From NCBI GenBank assembly GCA_014526335.1, contig JACTAT010000049.1, positions 1,172,501 through 1,236,500 of the forward strand: a stretch of 64,000 nt of DNA, written 5' to 3'. Of the stretch, positions 1 through 10,853 are shown in pieces. Every line of letters starts with the position of its first letter. Within the stretch, counting starts at the first letter, position 1. The stretch is from Chrysaora quinquecirrha. Taxonomy: Eukaryota; Cnidaria; Scyphozoa; Semaeostomeae; Pelagiidae. The notes under the pieces were generated by a model, which did no database searches, was not told where the DNA came from, and saw only the letters and a list, made by a program, of their open reading frames with translations. The position numbers were made by a program, and so were the translations under genes.

Positions 1-765
1 ATTTTAATAAAAAACAAACTATACAAGGGATTTTTAAAAACAAAAGACAACTTTTGGTATCAACGTTACAAATATTATAGAGATATGTTAAATCACCTTT
101 TGAGGAAAAGCAAAAGAATCTATTATACAGAATATTTTGAGAACTGTAAAAAGAACTCAAAGAAATTTTGGAGTGGCATTAATGATCTATTAAGGAAATC
201 GGCTAACAAAAAGTCACGTGATATTTCGCTAAAAATTGGGAATGACGTGACTAGGGACCAGAAAACAGTCGCCAATCATTTCAACAAATTTTTTACGGGA
301 ATAGCCGAAGAATTAGTTAACAAATTAGGTAACACCACCACTAACTTTACTGACTATCTACACTGTCCACAATCAAATAGTGTTTTTCTACATCCTGTTA
401 CGGAGTTTGAAGTCAGTGATCAAATTGACAATCTAGATGCTAAAAAGTCGGCAGATGCGTACAACATTCCAATTAAGTTGATTAAATTAATTAAAGATCA
501 AATCAAAGGACCATTAACAGAACTTATAAATGAGTCATTTACCACGGGTTACTGCCCTGAAATATTAAAGTATGCAAAGGTTATACCAATCTATAAAGCT
601 AACTCCCCTTTAGAGGTTACAAATTATCGCCCTATTTCACTGCTTCCAATTTTCAACAAAATAACAGAAAATCTCATGTATGCACGTGTTAATAGCTTTC
701 TTGAAAAAATAAGGTTATTTTTAATCACCAATTTGGTTTTAAAAAAAATAAATCGACCACCTTAG
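1..765 (+). pseudogene. LINE A reverse transcriptase, N-terminal part
   Basis: The frame is open from base 1 to 765. It holds the linker that precedes RT in jockey/CR1-type LINEs (KKFWSGINDLLRK near the start), then a region matching the early RT blocks: the pattern DAYNIPIKLIK, followed by YAKVIPIYK and NYRPISLLPIFNKI, which is the classic LINE RT signature around finger motifs. Near 705-715 the frame is lost in an A-rich run, and the continuation is in another frame downstream. The ATG at 85 is only the first one in the window, not a true start. Function would be target-primed reverse transcription of the element's own RNA. Confidence 0.8.
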
Positions 766-1940
766 CTACTTTAGATGTTACTACAAAACTAATAAATGCA
801 ATTGAAAGTAAAAACTTTTCATGTAGCATCTTCCTTGACTTTGCAAAAGCATTTGACACAGTTGATCATGAAATCCTTTTGTATAAATTAGAATATTATG
901 GTATAAGGGGTATAGCATTAAAATGGTTTAGATCTTATCTAAAAGGTAGAAAACAAAGTGTATTTGTTGGAGGAGAACTCTCAGAAAAACTTAATATCAC
1001 TTACGGTGTACCTCAAGGGAGCGTACTTGGTCCTTTACTCTTTCTTCTCTACATAAATGATATACCAAACTCATCTAAAACTTTTGATTTTCATCTTTTT
1101 GCCGATGATACAAGTCTCTTTATGTCACATAAAAACTTGGCAACTATAGAGTCAAATGTCAATACAGAGTTAGCTAACATTTCTGAGTGGTTAATTGCTA
1201 ATAGACTATCTTTAAACACAAAAAAGTCAAATTTCTTAGTCTTTTCACCTAAAAACAAGAGACTAAAGGAAAAGGTGACACTCAATATCAATATAAACAA
1301 TGAAAAGTTAGCTGAAACCCAGAGCGTGAAATACCTAGGTGTATTAATCGATAATAAGCTTAGTTGGAAGACTCACATCCAACAAACTAATTTTAAAATA
1401 TCGAAAAGTGTTGGTATATTAGCTAGTTTAAGACATTTTGTTAGTAAAGATATTTTAATAAATATCTACAACGCTTTCGTTCAACCACACATTGATTATG
1501 GTATTATTAATTGGGGTGGAACATATACAAGTATCCTAGATCCTTTAAAAAAGTCCATGAAACATGCTGTTAGGTTGATTACTTTTCAGTCTCGATCAAC
1601 TCACAGTCAACCTTTATTTGACAAACTAAAATTGCTGTGTTTTGATGATAGTTACAAAAATGAATGTGCCAAATTTATGTTTGACATCTATAATAATAAC
1701 ATTCAAAAGAATTTTTGTGATCTTTTTCAACTAGCAAGTAATAAACACAAGATTAAAACCAGGCAAGCTACTTCAGGCCTATTTTCACAGCCACCTATGA
1801 GAACAAACTCCAAACAAAATAGCATAATTAATAAGGGTGTAAAAATCTGGAATAAAATTCCAATTGATATAAGGCAATCAAAAACAAAAAATATCTTCAA
1901 AAAGAAATACAAATCATGGCTCCTAACAAAGAATTCCTAA
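711..1940 (+). pseudogene. LINE A reverse transcriptase catalytic core and C-terminus
   Basis: This continues the preceding frame after a single-base-type frameshift. Open sequence from about 711 contains the FDTVDHEILL block, YGVPQGSVLGPLLFLLYINDI, and the catalytic box FADDTSLF with both aspartates present. After the core come the KYLGVLIDNKLSW thumb-like block and the long C-terminal domain seen in jockey/CR1 elements, ending with a conserved region (VKIWNKIPIDIRQSK). The first ATG at 879 falls inside the RT domain and is not a biological start. Family assignment to RVT_1 is secure. The exact clade (jockey, CR1 or relative) is not settled by eye. Confidence 0.85.
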
Positions 1941-2297
1941 TTAATAAAAAATCCTTCTGGATATACCATAATTACTGTTTGATGAATGAACTATTTGCTG
2001 TTAGGTAATTATTTTGGCTTTTAATGTAGTTTGATTAGTTTTAATTTTTAAATAATGAATTAAATCTTTGAATCTTTCTTTTTCTTTTTCTTTTTCTTTT
2101 ACTTTATGTTTTTGTTGTTCTGTTACTGTTACTAAGAGTAATTCAATTCATTCATGTAAACAAACATTGGGCACTTGGCTCGATAGCTCTTTTGAGTTTT
2201 TTTCAAGTGTCCTAAGCTACAATTAGTATAAATAATTTTCTTTGCACACTGTAATTAAAAAAGCTCGAATTATATATAAATGGAATTGAATTGAATT

Positions 2298-2650
2298 GTC
2301 AAGAGTGAACACAGAAAGGTTCACCGCAAAACAGGGGAGTCAGAGGCAGATGGCCGAGACATGTCTTGCAAACGGTTACTGGAAGAATTGTATGAAAGCA
2401 AAACCAATGGCATTAAGAAACATGCCAGAAAATTAAATGTTAGTTTTAAGGGTTCTAAGCTAGATATTTTAAATAGGGCATGTGACGAGTTGATTGAAAG
2501 CAATGAAAGCGTGAAAAAAATATTTGCAAATGATACGGTCGCTCAGGAAGGTGGCTCATAGAAGCATGTCCACATGGTGTCGTAATAGCCGTCACATTTT
2601 TGCAGCTTCTGCATGTAATATAGTTCTTGCTTATGACCGTTTGGCATGAA
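2298..2650 (+). pseudogene. KDZ-like transposase fragment with SAP-type motif
   Basis: An open frame from about 2298 to 2561 has a helix-turn-helix resembling a SAP DNA-binding motif (KLNVSFKGSKLDILNRACDE). It reaches a stop at 2559-2561. In another frame at about 2552-2610 it is followed by a LIEACPHGVVIAV pattern, which resembles the segment just after the N-terminal region in KDZ (Kyakuja-Dileera-Zisupton) type transposases of cnidarians as I remember them. It sits immediately after the LINE tail and abuts the Helitron on the opposite strand. KDZ membership is inference; the SAP-like pattern and the frame break are seen. Confidence 0.4.
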
Positions 2651-2758
2651 AAAGCGCCATCTTGGAATAGCCTCTTTTGTATTTCTTTCCACTGACAGCC
2701 TTTTTGGTCTGTGAAAACTTTTCTGACTTTCGGTTGATCAGAATCGCTGTCATCTTCA

Positions 2759-3503
2759 CTATCTGCATTTGTTTCTCTGCATGGACGTCCACTCCTGTCT
2801 GGCATGAATTTGGCAGTATTTGCCTGTCCATGTTTTTGTCGAGATAGTTGTCATAGAAAACATCTGTACTGTTGTTATCGTGTGGCAGATGCTGCTTTCG
2901 TTTAAAAAGCCATATTCTCTGTGGGCAAAAAGATAACTTGCCTGCTTGATTGCGTCAGAAAATGACCAAGGTTTTTTTGTGATCAACTTCAAGACGTCCA
3001 ATGATCCTTGTTGTGATGTATTTCTCGGGATCTGATGCATCCTCGTAAACATTAAGTGAGAAATATGGCGCTGATTTCGCAACGTATTTGGCCAGGTACA
3101 TCTCCCAGCCTGATGTTGTGACTTTCTGTATGTTCATGTGAGCACCCCATAGTAGCAGTGTCTCTGGGTTATAGGGCACTACATGCATATCTTCATCACA
3201 ACTGCGCTGTGGCAAAAATCTATTGCCTGCTTTGTTCATTTCTTCTGTTTTCTGCAATGGACAGGGATATCCAAATTTGCATTTTTTTAATGGCTTTCCC
3301 AATGAGTCTTTGAGGCATCTGTCCTTTCTGCATGTGTGAAATTGCAGTCTTTTTACATATGATCGAAGAACATCGACCATTGGTTCACTGCAATCTCCTC
3401 TTGGTAATTCAGCACAAACAACTTTGTCTGGAATTGTTCCTTCTTTGCACCAAACTACTATGTGTGTATGAAAGGCTCCTCTGCTTTGAAATTCTTGTCT
3501 CTA
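2759..3503 (-). pseudogene. Helitron Rep nuclease domain: HUH and tyrosine motifs
   Basis: Reading leftward from 3503, the frame contains RGAFHTHIVVW, the HUH-type metal-binding motif (His-x-His) of rolling-circle Rep proteins. It then has a Cys-rich stretch (CRKDRC, CKFGYPCP) and finally MYLAKYVAKSAPYFS, which corresponds to the catalytic-tyrosine block YxxKYxxK. Near 2990-3010 the frame shifts; the continuation (FSDAIKQASYLFAHREYGFLN) lies in the frame ending at 3082 and matches the segment after the Rep core. In the family this enzyme nicks and joins element ends. An in-frame TAG at 3501-3503 separates it from the upstream motif I block. Confidence 0.75.
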
Positions 3504-4886
3504 CCAGTAGTCTACTACTTCTCCTAGAGGGCCATTATTGTTCAGCATTATCTTTTCTCTGAATAGCTTGAGCCTGTTTTGATATGCTTCTGCAGTTTCA
3601 ACGGAATAGTCTTTGCCTGGGTAGATTTCATTTTTCTCCCAATGTGCTTCAACTGGTCTTTGTTGTTGATCATGTGCAGGACCATTTTGGATGAAGTTTT
3701 GAATTTCGCTCCAATTGTCATTTTGTGTCAGTGTTATAAAGAAAGTAGGTGTACCAAGCTTTCTATTCATTGCTAACAGATCAAAAGCTTGCTTTGCCAA
3801 TAACTCTTTGATCCTGGTATAGTTGCAGGAACAATCTGGCCTAGTTTTTCATAGAACGAGTTGCTGTTTGGGTCTCTCATTTTGCCAGCTGTTAGTTCCT
3901 CTGTTCGACCAGTTATTTTTGCCTTTCTTGCTTGTGCAACATAGACCAATCGTTCCTTGCTAAATAGTATGAATATGTGGCATTTTTGCGCCATCTGCCA
4001 TCATAATTAAAGAGTCTGTGCTTGAGGTACTCTCCTTGCTTAAGAACACTTCCTCCTATCCACCCTCCGTTTGCGAATGGAATAAGGTGTGGAAATACTT
4101 TTGCCTCAAGGAATGGATCAGTATGAGATAACTTTATTAGGTCTTTGAGTTCTTGTATTGTTTTACCTATATCAGGAATAGGATGTTGAAATCCTGCAAC
4201 ATCTGATGAGACGTCAATGTGTGGTATCTTGTCAGGTTCATTCAAGTTGATGACGATTCCTGTAGGTTCATCTTTCAAATGATGCTTGTGGTCATAGTCA
4301 TTGCTTTCTATGAATATGCTTGCATTATTCAAGTGTACAGTTTTCTCTAGATTGTATCTGTACAATGTGTCGTAATTTGAATACAACTTTTAATAAAGTA
4401 CGACGTACGACGTAGTGATTTTAGTGCTCTTTTTATCAGTCTATTTGAGTCACTTTCATTTGATGATGTGTCATCAGGTGTGTCTTTTGCTATCATGAAA
4501 CCATACATTCCATAATATTGATCATCACACTTTTGCATGATATGTAGTTGTCTCTTAAAATGATCCCAAATTTTGAGTCGATCATTTCTTTGTTTTACTC
4601 TCCTGTTGATGATTCCAGCTAACGATATCTGTGCAAGCTTGTAGGGTTTTTTGAGAGCTTTTAATGTTGCTGGCACGTATTGAACACCAGCTTCAGGATC
4701 TGCGCAGTTGTAGAGGTCTGCAGGTCCAGTTTTACAATTTCTACATGCGAGATAATTGCCTGCCTTGTCTGTGTACAACTGCTGTTTCAAGTCGGAGAAA
4801 AGCAATGCTGCTTGTGCTATGTCAATGTCTAGAAACTGTGGATCTATTTTGTATATTCCATGGTTTTTTCTATTCTTTATTGGCAT
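3501..4886 (-). pseudogene. Helitron N-terminal region and Rep motif I
   Basis: Three frames joined by frameshifts make up the N-terminal part. Frame 4886-4347 has a paired CxxC (CRNCKTGPADLYNC) and the block YVPATLKALKKPYKLAQISL, resembling the DUF6570 region common in animal Helitrons. Frame 4386-3913 has FPHLIPFANGGW and HRLFNYDGRW, a strongly Helitron-like pattern preceding the nuclease. Frame 3800-3501 has PTFFITLTQND, Rep motif I. Successive shifts occur near 4370, 3950 and 3800. The order of motifs and their spacing support a single ancestral protein now broken. Confidence 0.7.
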
Positions 4887-5308
4887 ACGTCCACAGTTCT
4901 AGCAGACATGTGCAAATATAGACTTGCTAGCATGCTTTTCTGCAATGGCATTCATTTTACGCTACTGTTTTGGGTCTGATGTAAGATTGTGTGCTCTTTT
5001 CTGCTGTTCTCCCTTTTTCAGTTTCTTTTCGTTCTTTTTTATTTCCTTGTTGTACTGTTTTGAGTATTCCTTTTCTTCTTTAATGTTTTCAAGATTTTGT
5101 TTTTGTAAATCATCTTTAGTCTTGGTAGATACCTTTGATGTCGCGATTATTCTTTTTACTGCACCTATAGATATTGTCTTTGTTGTATATCTTTGAATAA
5201 ATCGTTTTCTAGTGTCAATGTATAGTTGCTTTAAGCTTCTCTTTCCTTTACCGCTTGATTGATTTAATACATGTTTAAAACATGGAATTAGGCTTTTTTT
5301 TCATTGTC

Positions 5309-5783
5309 TCACCATTTCTGTTTCCTGTTTTTCTGTTTAATGATTTTCATTCTGTTTGGTCTTTGTAAATCTTTCATGTTTGAATTCAGCGGCACATTGG
5401 ATTTTTTTTCAAACTTCACTTGCTTCAGTACGTTCTGTAGCTTTATGATTGATGGTTGAATTTGACACTCCGTCATCAGATAACTGGTGCTTTGAAATAT
5501 CCTGTTCTGCATTTGGTTTTGTATTGGGCATTTCATGATTTATCTTCGATAATTTTATCGTCAATGATCCCTTTGTTGTTTTCTTTGATGGATGCAGTTG
5601 TGTCCATTCATGGTAAACAATATCTATAATGGATGTGGTGCTACCATTTTCTCTTTTTGTTTCTGCAAGTTTCTTACATTGAAGAAGATCACTTACCGAA
5701 TGGTCTGTCCATTGCATTTGCTTCGATTTCACCATTTTATTGCGTAGAACCTGTGGGCACCAATAAGGTAACTTATTAATCAT
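5309..5783 (-). pseudogene. Probable Helitron N-terminal tail, unrecognised
   Basis: Two overlapping minus frames (5783-5409 and 5536-5309) are polar and lysine/threonine rich. They contain PYWCPQVLRNKMVKSKQMQW and HEWTQLHPSKKTTKG. I do not recognise a domain. Position directly upstream of the Helitron N-terminal blocks, with compatible direction, makes them the likely start of that protein. Between 4890 and 5309 the same strand is mostly lysine-rich but broken. Composition is similar to the Helitron frames. Confidence 0.35.
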
Positions 5784-5789
5784 GTCTGT

Positions 5790-7335
5790 TAGAACTATTC
5801 AATAATCACGCAAACCCTCTCACCACATCCAAGAAAAAAATATTCGAAAATCAGGCAAACCCTCTAACCCAATTTTAGAAGAAAACTGTGCAAAAATCAT
5901 GCAAAGCCCTTCACCCAATCTAAGCATAAAACTGTTCATAAATGACGCAAAGCCCCTAATAAGATTTAATGACAAAGCCATTTACAAATAACGGCAACCC
6001 TATCATCTAGTCTCAACAAAAAAGCATTGACACTATGCAAACTATGCAAACCGCCTCGTACCATCTAAGCATTAAAAGTTTTGAAAAATCATGCACCACC
6101 CCTCGTCTGATGAAAGCGTAAAAACTATTGAGGAATCATGTACTGCACTTTTCTATTCAACGAAAAGGTGACAATTAATGTTAAAGAATAGTTCTTAAAC
6201 AAGTGAATTAAGGTAAGCAAAGGATTCAAAATATGTTACATTAAGGCAAGTAACTTACAAGGTAATGAAATGTTCTCTAACTTGCAAGGCCAAGAATTAA
6301 ATGATGGATAGACTGAAAAAGAAATATAATAAATCATTATCTCCCTTAGACGATCTAAGGGTAACATTATTCACAAATTAAGGCCAACCCTCTCATTCTA
6401 TCTAAGCATGAAACTACTAAAAATTGCGCAAACCCTCTCTCCTGGTCTAAACCTTAAATTGTTTAGCAATCACAGCAACCCCATCGTACGATGTGATCAT
6501 GATCTCAAATCACGCAAACTCTATCACCTTGTCTAAGGAAAATAGCATTGACTATCTATGCAAACCCCCTTATACCATCTAAGCATAAACCTATCGACAA
6601 ATCATGCATATCTGTCCTCTTACGAAAGTGTAAAATCTATTGAAAACTTACCCACAACCCTCCTCTGATGAAAGTGGAAAAACTGTTAACTACATTTGTT
6701 ACTACCCATTTCAAAAGATAAATAACACAAAACCCCCAGCCAATCAAAGTATAAAACTATTGGCCAATCACACACACCCTTGTCCCATGTTAGGATTAAA
6801 ACTCAGACAGACCACACACACCCCTCCTTCAATCTAAGCATTAAAACTATTGACAAATCACGCAAACCTGTCCTGCAATCGAAAAGCTATTGACAAATCA
6901 GGCACACCTCTTGTCCGACCAAAGGATTAAAACTGGCATTTGAGAAATGGTTCTTAATTTGAAGACTTCAATTTAGTAAAAGGTGCAAAATATTTCTAAC
7001 ATAAGGGCAAGCAACTTACAATGAAAGCAAATCCCTCTTCTTTGACGCCAAAGAATCAAGCTGATGAATAACCTGAAAAAGAAATATAAGAAACCATCAC
7101 AATATAGCAATTGATATCAATCCAGTATAAATATTGTTCATTCATTCATAAAGTCCTAAATTCATTACAAAGAACAAAATTAAATCCGGCTACAAACATC
7201 ATAAATTCCTTACTACCCATTTTGAAAGACAAATAACACAAACTCCCAGCCAATCAAAGCATAAAACTATTTGCGAAAAGCATTTGAAAGACAGGTTTAT
7301 AAAGCATTTGAAAGACAGGTTTATAATAATTAGAA
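5790..7335. repeat. Degenerate minisatellite with higher-order copies
   Basis: About 25 diverged units of roughly 50-60 bp share the pattern ctattgacaaatcacgcaaa followed by a C-rich segment and tctaagcataaaa. A larger block including ttcttaa...gtaacttacaa...gaaaaagaaatata appears near 6170-6345 and again near 6950-7105. A second shared block (actacccattt...ccagccaatcaaag) appears at 6705 and 7215. This indicates a higher-order period near 0.5-0.8 kb. A 26-bp unit (aaagcatttgaaagacaggt plus ttat) is tandemly doubled at 7277-7330. No coding potential is seen. Confidence 0.7.
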
Positions 7336-8754
7336 TTGGACTACTTACAGTGACCATGCGCCAGGCTCTTGTTAGCAGTGGACATATTGTGCAGGGCAAC
7401 CTGTAAACGTAGTATTCTGAGAACTGTTTTTTCCTCTAGATGTAGCAAAATAGAAGCCATCATTGTGTCTATGTTCCCCCTCCCCCTCCGTGCTATGACT
7501 TTATAGCTTGAGAAAAATTTATAGCCTAATAAAATTTCCAACGGACAACGTCAACATTGGTCGCCAACAACGAGTGTAAATGTAGGCTTAACAATAACAT
7601 TTCTTGGTAACAATGAATACTTTTCTGTTGATACGGTACCCGTTTTACAACTGTGCAGGACACCAAACCCCCTGGGAGAAAAACCAAGTAGCAGTGTTTC
7701 GTGGATGAAGGATAAAACTGCCCTATGTCAATTCCATGCAGATATTTAGGCAGTAATATCGACACCCTGTTCTGAGCAGGCTGCGCTCTTATGTTACAGT
7801 GATATATTTCAACATTAATAGATTATATACCAGCAACTACCTCAAGGTCACATTCGTCGCATCTATCAGTTGGTAGTGTAAATCGTAGCTCTGTCACCAT
7901 CATTATGCACCCAGCAGTGCCCAATTCGCTTATACCATGAAATTCCTGCTGCTTGGTTGCGGGATCTTATAAACACAAGATCTTATAAACTATCCGTCCA
8001 TTTTCCATTGCTCAAATGAGTACTGGCAATTATTTCCTTTTTGAAACGTTTGAGTGCAATGGCACACAGTGTTGAATCTAGTAAGTGGCCTTATTGTTTC
8101 CCGCTTGCAAGAGCTGATTTGTTGTTTGGAATAGCATTTCTGCTACAGGATATTGCTTTTCAATTCGGGACAGGGTACGCATAATGCCACAAAATATTGC
8201 ATTATAATAAGAAGGGTTTCTCTTTTGTGCTCTTGGAACGGCAGAATAAACAAACTTATCCTCCCCACTTTCATTGATCAAACCCACAATGGCAATTATT
8301 CTCTTTATGATAATTGTACGTGCACTGGCAGACAGTTTTCAAACACGTGGCCGGCCTATTATATTTTTCATGCTTTAACCTTGGAAAAGCTTATACAACG
8401 TCTCTGGAGGATATGTTGCTTTTCATTTGTTGTGGAGTCTAACAAATACAACGATTAAATAATTAGGTTTCAGTTGAATATTTAAGCTCCTACAGATCTT
8501 GCTTTAGTCGTTATATTTATTATATAGATATCTTTGAACTCTTTTCCTCAATTTTGTGATGAAGATTTCCATGAGAGAGAGCTGTAAGGACGTTGTCATC
8601 ATATGCACTTTGGCAGTCTCAAATCAATCGGCCAAGTATGGAATCAATTTCTTTCCTCAGATGGTCTTCCATTTTGTGTTAAAGCAAGGGGTTTTCAAAT
8701 CAAGAATGTGAACAAGTGAAGAAAGTGAGGTTCACTGAACAGTGAGGTCGAGAA
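7336..8754. other. Stretch without a recognised gene
   Basis: Only short frames are present, such as minus 7541-7341 and 7765-7526, and plus 8153-8458. None shows a domain I recognise. A weak duplication is visible between about 8015-8065 and 8288-8340, sharing tggcaattatt and a following tgcactggca-like segment. Nothing else is supported. Confidence 0.5.
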
Positions 8755-9055
8755 AAACCTACATTCCCATGAAAACGAGGCTGACATTAAAACTGAATGC
8801 TCGTGAAAACAAGGCTGCTATTAAAACTGAGTGCTCATGAAAACGAGGCCGAGATTAAAACTGAGTGCTCCTGAAAACGAGGCTGATATTAAACCTGAGT
8901 GCTCATGAAAACGAGGCTGAAATTTAAACTGAGTTGATATTGAAACTGAGTTTATATTAAAACTGAGTTGACATTAAAACTGAGCTGACATTGAAACTGA
9001 TTTGACATTAAAACTGAGTTGACATTGAAACTGAGTTGACATTGAAATCACATTT
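8755..9055. repeat. Two consecutive short tandem arrays
   Basis: The first part (8765-8935) is about five imperfect copies of a ~37 bp unit built on gtgctcatgaaaacgaggct followed by gatattaaaactga. The second (8935-9050) is about seven copies of a 17-18 bp unit, gttgacattaaaactga. The shorter unit is the tail of the longer one, so the second array appears to have arisen by loss of the aaaacgagg part and renewed amplification. Confidence 0.8.
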
Positions 9056-9088
9056 CATAAAAACTTAGTACACTTTGATTCATGTTTG

Positions 9089-9179
9089 ATTAAAACTGCA
9101 GAACCTTGTTAGTATTTGACTACTTTAATGAATTACGACTTCTTTAGATTTATTTCTAACAAGGTTCTGCAGTTTTAAT
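9089..9179. repeat. 24-bp perfect inverted repeat
   Basis: The arm at 9089-9112 (attaaaactgcagaaccttg then ttag) is exactly complementary to the arm at 9156-9179, with a 43-base AT-rich spacer. It lies between the tandem arrays and the large DNA transposon. It could be a foldback element or cruciform-forming site; no function can be assigned. Confidence 0.8.
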
Positions 9180-9322
9180 AACCAAAATCGCAAGGGTACA
9201 TTTTTGGCAGGGGTTGCACGCCATAATTGGTTGAGGCTATTGTGCAACGGTATTAATGAATTTGAATGCATAGTGCTAGTGTTCTTGCCCCTCTAATAAA
9301 CAGGTGATGTTATGGGTTCGGG

Positions 9323-9436
9323 TAGCCTGCTTGCAGACTTGACTGTGTTGTGTGACGCGTTGCACATTGAGTTGAATTTTTTTGTGTTACATGTCCAGCA
9401 GAGTCTGCTAAACGAACCTGAAAACCTTGTCCTGCA
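9323..9436 (+). repeat. Left terminal inverted repeat
   Basis: It starts tagcctgcttgcagacttga and ends near cttgtcctgc. Reverse-complemented, it matches 13829-13941 over its whole length with roughly ten mismatches, including the shared central block gttgaattt...gtgttacatgtcc. The helicase start codon lies about 90 bp further in. Confidence 0.85.
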
Positions 9437-9523
9437 TCACGTGTGGTTCCCAGACTTTGGGAACCTTTTTTTGATTGGCTGAAGTACTTCCCTTTGTTTA
9501 ATTTTGATCATTCTCCTTCAGCC

Positions 9524-10054
9524 ATGGTGGCGAAAATACGCCACAAAAGGCCTCTCAGCTATGAATGGAATGAGGAGCGCTTTTTTGAAAGTTTACAACT
9601 ATTGTGCTCTTTTTTCTCTATTCCTGGTTACAACGAAGAACAAGAAAAAGGACTGAGAGGTTACTTCAAAGATGGAGTGGATCTTTACTACAGCACCCCA
9701 ACAGGCTATGGCAAATCATTAGTGTTCCACACAATGCCTTTGCTGGCTGACTATCTTGCAGATAGGAGTTTTGATTCCTGCCACATTATTGTTATTACTC
9801 CATTGCTCTCACTTATGCATGACCAAGTGGAGAAACTGAAGAAAACAGGGGCCAGTGCTGCAGCAATTTTTAATGGTGACGATGAATCTGTGCTTTGTGA
9901 CATTGCAGAGGGTGGTGTTTATAGCATTATATTTGCCTCTCAAGAGTCAATGCTCTCAAATTCAAGATGGAGAAAGCTCTTGTCTAATAGCTATTTGAGT
10001 CAACACTGTGTTGGTATTGCTATTGACGAGGCACACTGCATTCAGCAGTGGTAG
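9524..10054 (+). pseudogene. RecQ-like superfamily II helicase, N-terminal half only
   Basis: I prefer the ATG at 9524; the frame is open further upstream, to 9443. The protein has a Q-motif-like start, then Walker A in STPTGYGKSLVFH, motif Ia-like ITPLLSLMHDQVEKL, and motif II IAIDEAHCIQQW, the RecQ form of the DEAH box at about 10025-10036. A stop follows at once (10052-10054), so motifs III to VI, the second RecA lobe, are missing. RecQ proteins unwind DNA 3' to 5' with ATP; in a transposon this could assist strand separation. The break coincides with the end of the opposing DUF6589 gene, suggesting an internal deletion joined the two. Confidence 0.8.
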
Positions 10055-10840
10055 TTGTGATGCCCTTTGCATACCTATCAACTGATTTTTGGTTAGTGCT
10101 ATTAGGGCCCAATTGCTTTTTACATTTTTCGTTGTATTATTAAAGTGTTCAAGCATTAAATCTAAAGGAATATTTCCACCATAGCCATTTCTTGTTTTAT
10201 GGAATCGGTTCCAAAATAAGCTGTGGGCACTTTGTGGAGGTAGCACACATTGAATTTGGCATAGAAGATATATAGCTTCTAGAGCATATTTCCTGCTTGA
10301 AGGCCCGTCATGCCTCAAATGGGGCAGCATAAATTTCCAACATCGAATTACCCTAACACCGTCACCCTCAGATATAGCATCATAAAAATTAACTACTATC
10401 ATTCCAAATTCCAACAATGAAAGTTGATAGCAGAAAATGTCATCTTGATAGAGTGATATTGGGGTTTCTGTCTGATGCAGGCCATGTGATTTTTCATGCT
10501 CCAAACGCCTTTTTCCATCATGGACAAATGTTTGTTTGCAACCACTCTTCCTGCAGTTGTACTTGCCTTCTGAATTCTTGTTGTTACTGCTTGCCAGCCA
10601 GTCAGCATACTCTTTATGCTTCAAACGAATATCATGTTGGTCTGCTTGCATCACATACTTATCAACAACTTTGGTAGAAAGATCCTTAATGAATTTCCTT
10701 TTTGTAGCCTTTGAACCATTCAGAACATCTGCAGATAGAGCAGTAGATGATTCTTCATCCATTGATTTGACTCCAAGCTCTTGTAGGAATGCAGCTATAA
10801 CTCTTGCATGAATAGCCAACAAAAAAGAATTTTTACACGC
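10055..10840 (-). pseudogene. DUF6589 transposon gene, C-terminal exon
   Basis: This is the longest conserved piece. It has CRKSGCKQTFVHDGKRRLEH, a single C2H-type zinc-binding motif. This is followed by YQLSLLEFGMIVVNFYDAIS, RCWKFMLPHLRH, KYALEAIYLLCQIQ and the signature WNRFHKTRNGYGGNIPLDLM with LEHFN. These are hallmark blocks of DUF6589. The frame runs on to 9962, but the final ~30 residues are only the antisense of the helicase gene, so the true protein end is lost at the ~10050 junction. On the upstream side it is cut by the SINE composite at 10854. Confidence 0.85.
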
Positions 10841-10853
10841 ATCAACATTTTTT

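Larger units (their letters stand above)
1..2299 (+). mobile_element. LINE A: non-LTR retrotransposon, 5' end outside the window
   Basis: This is the 3' portion of a jockey/CR1-like non-LTR retrotransposon. It contains the endonuclease-RT linker, the reverse transcriptase, a C-terminal domain, a 3' UTR and a terminal short tandem tail of GAATT type near 2281-2299. A T/C-rich stretch of TTTTTC units lies at 2088-2110 in the 3' UTR. The frame is already open at base 1, so the element begins upstream. A frameshift splits the protein, so this copy is dead unless helped in trans. The right end is inferred from the simple-repeat tail, after which unrelated coding sequence starts. Confidence 0.8.
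2640..5790 (-). mobile_element. Helitron remnant (rolling-circle transposon), no helicase part
   Basis: The minus strand carries successive frames that together follow the N-terminal two thirds of a Helitron Rep/helicase protein. They run from an N-terminal tail near 5783 to the Rep nuclease domain ending near 2955. No PIF1-type helicase motifs follow on the minus strand before the LINE/KDZ material at about 2640, so the element is 3'-truncated. Neither the 5'-TC nor the 3' hairpin-CTRR terminus could be placed with confidence. There are several frameshifts and at least one in-frame stop, so it is inactive. Confidence 0.7.

Noticed and set aside
10417..10811. Plus-strand frames of 86-91 codons
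   Set aside because: Antisense of the DUF6589 C-terminal exon.
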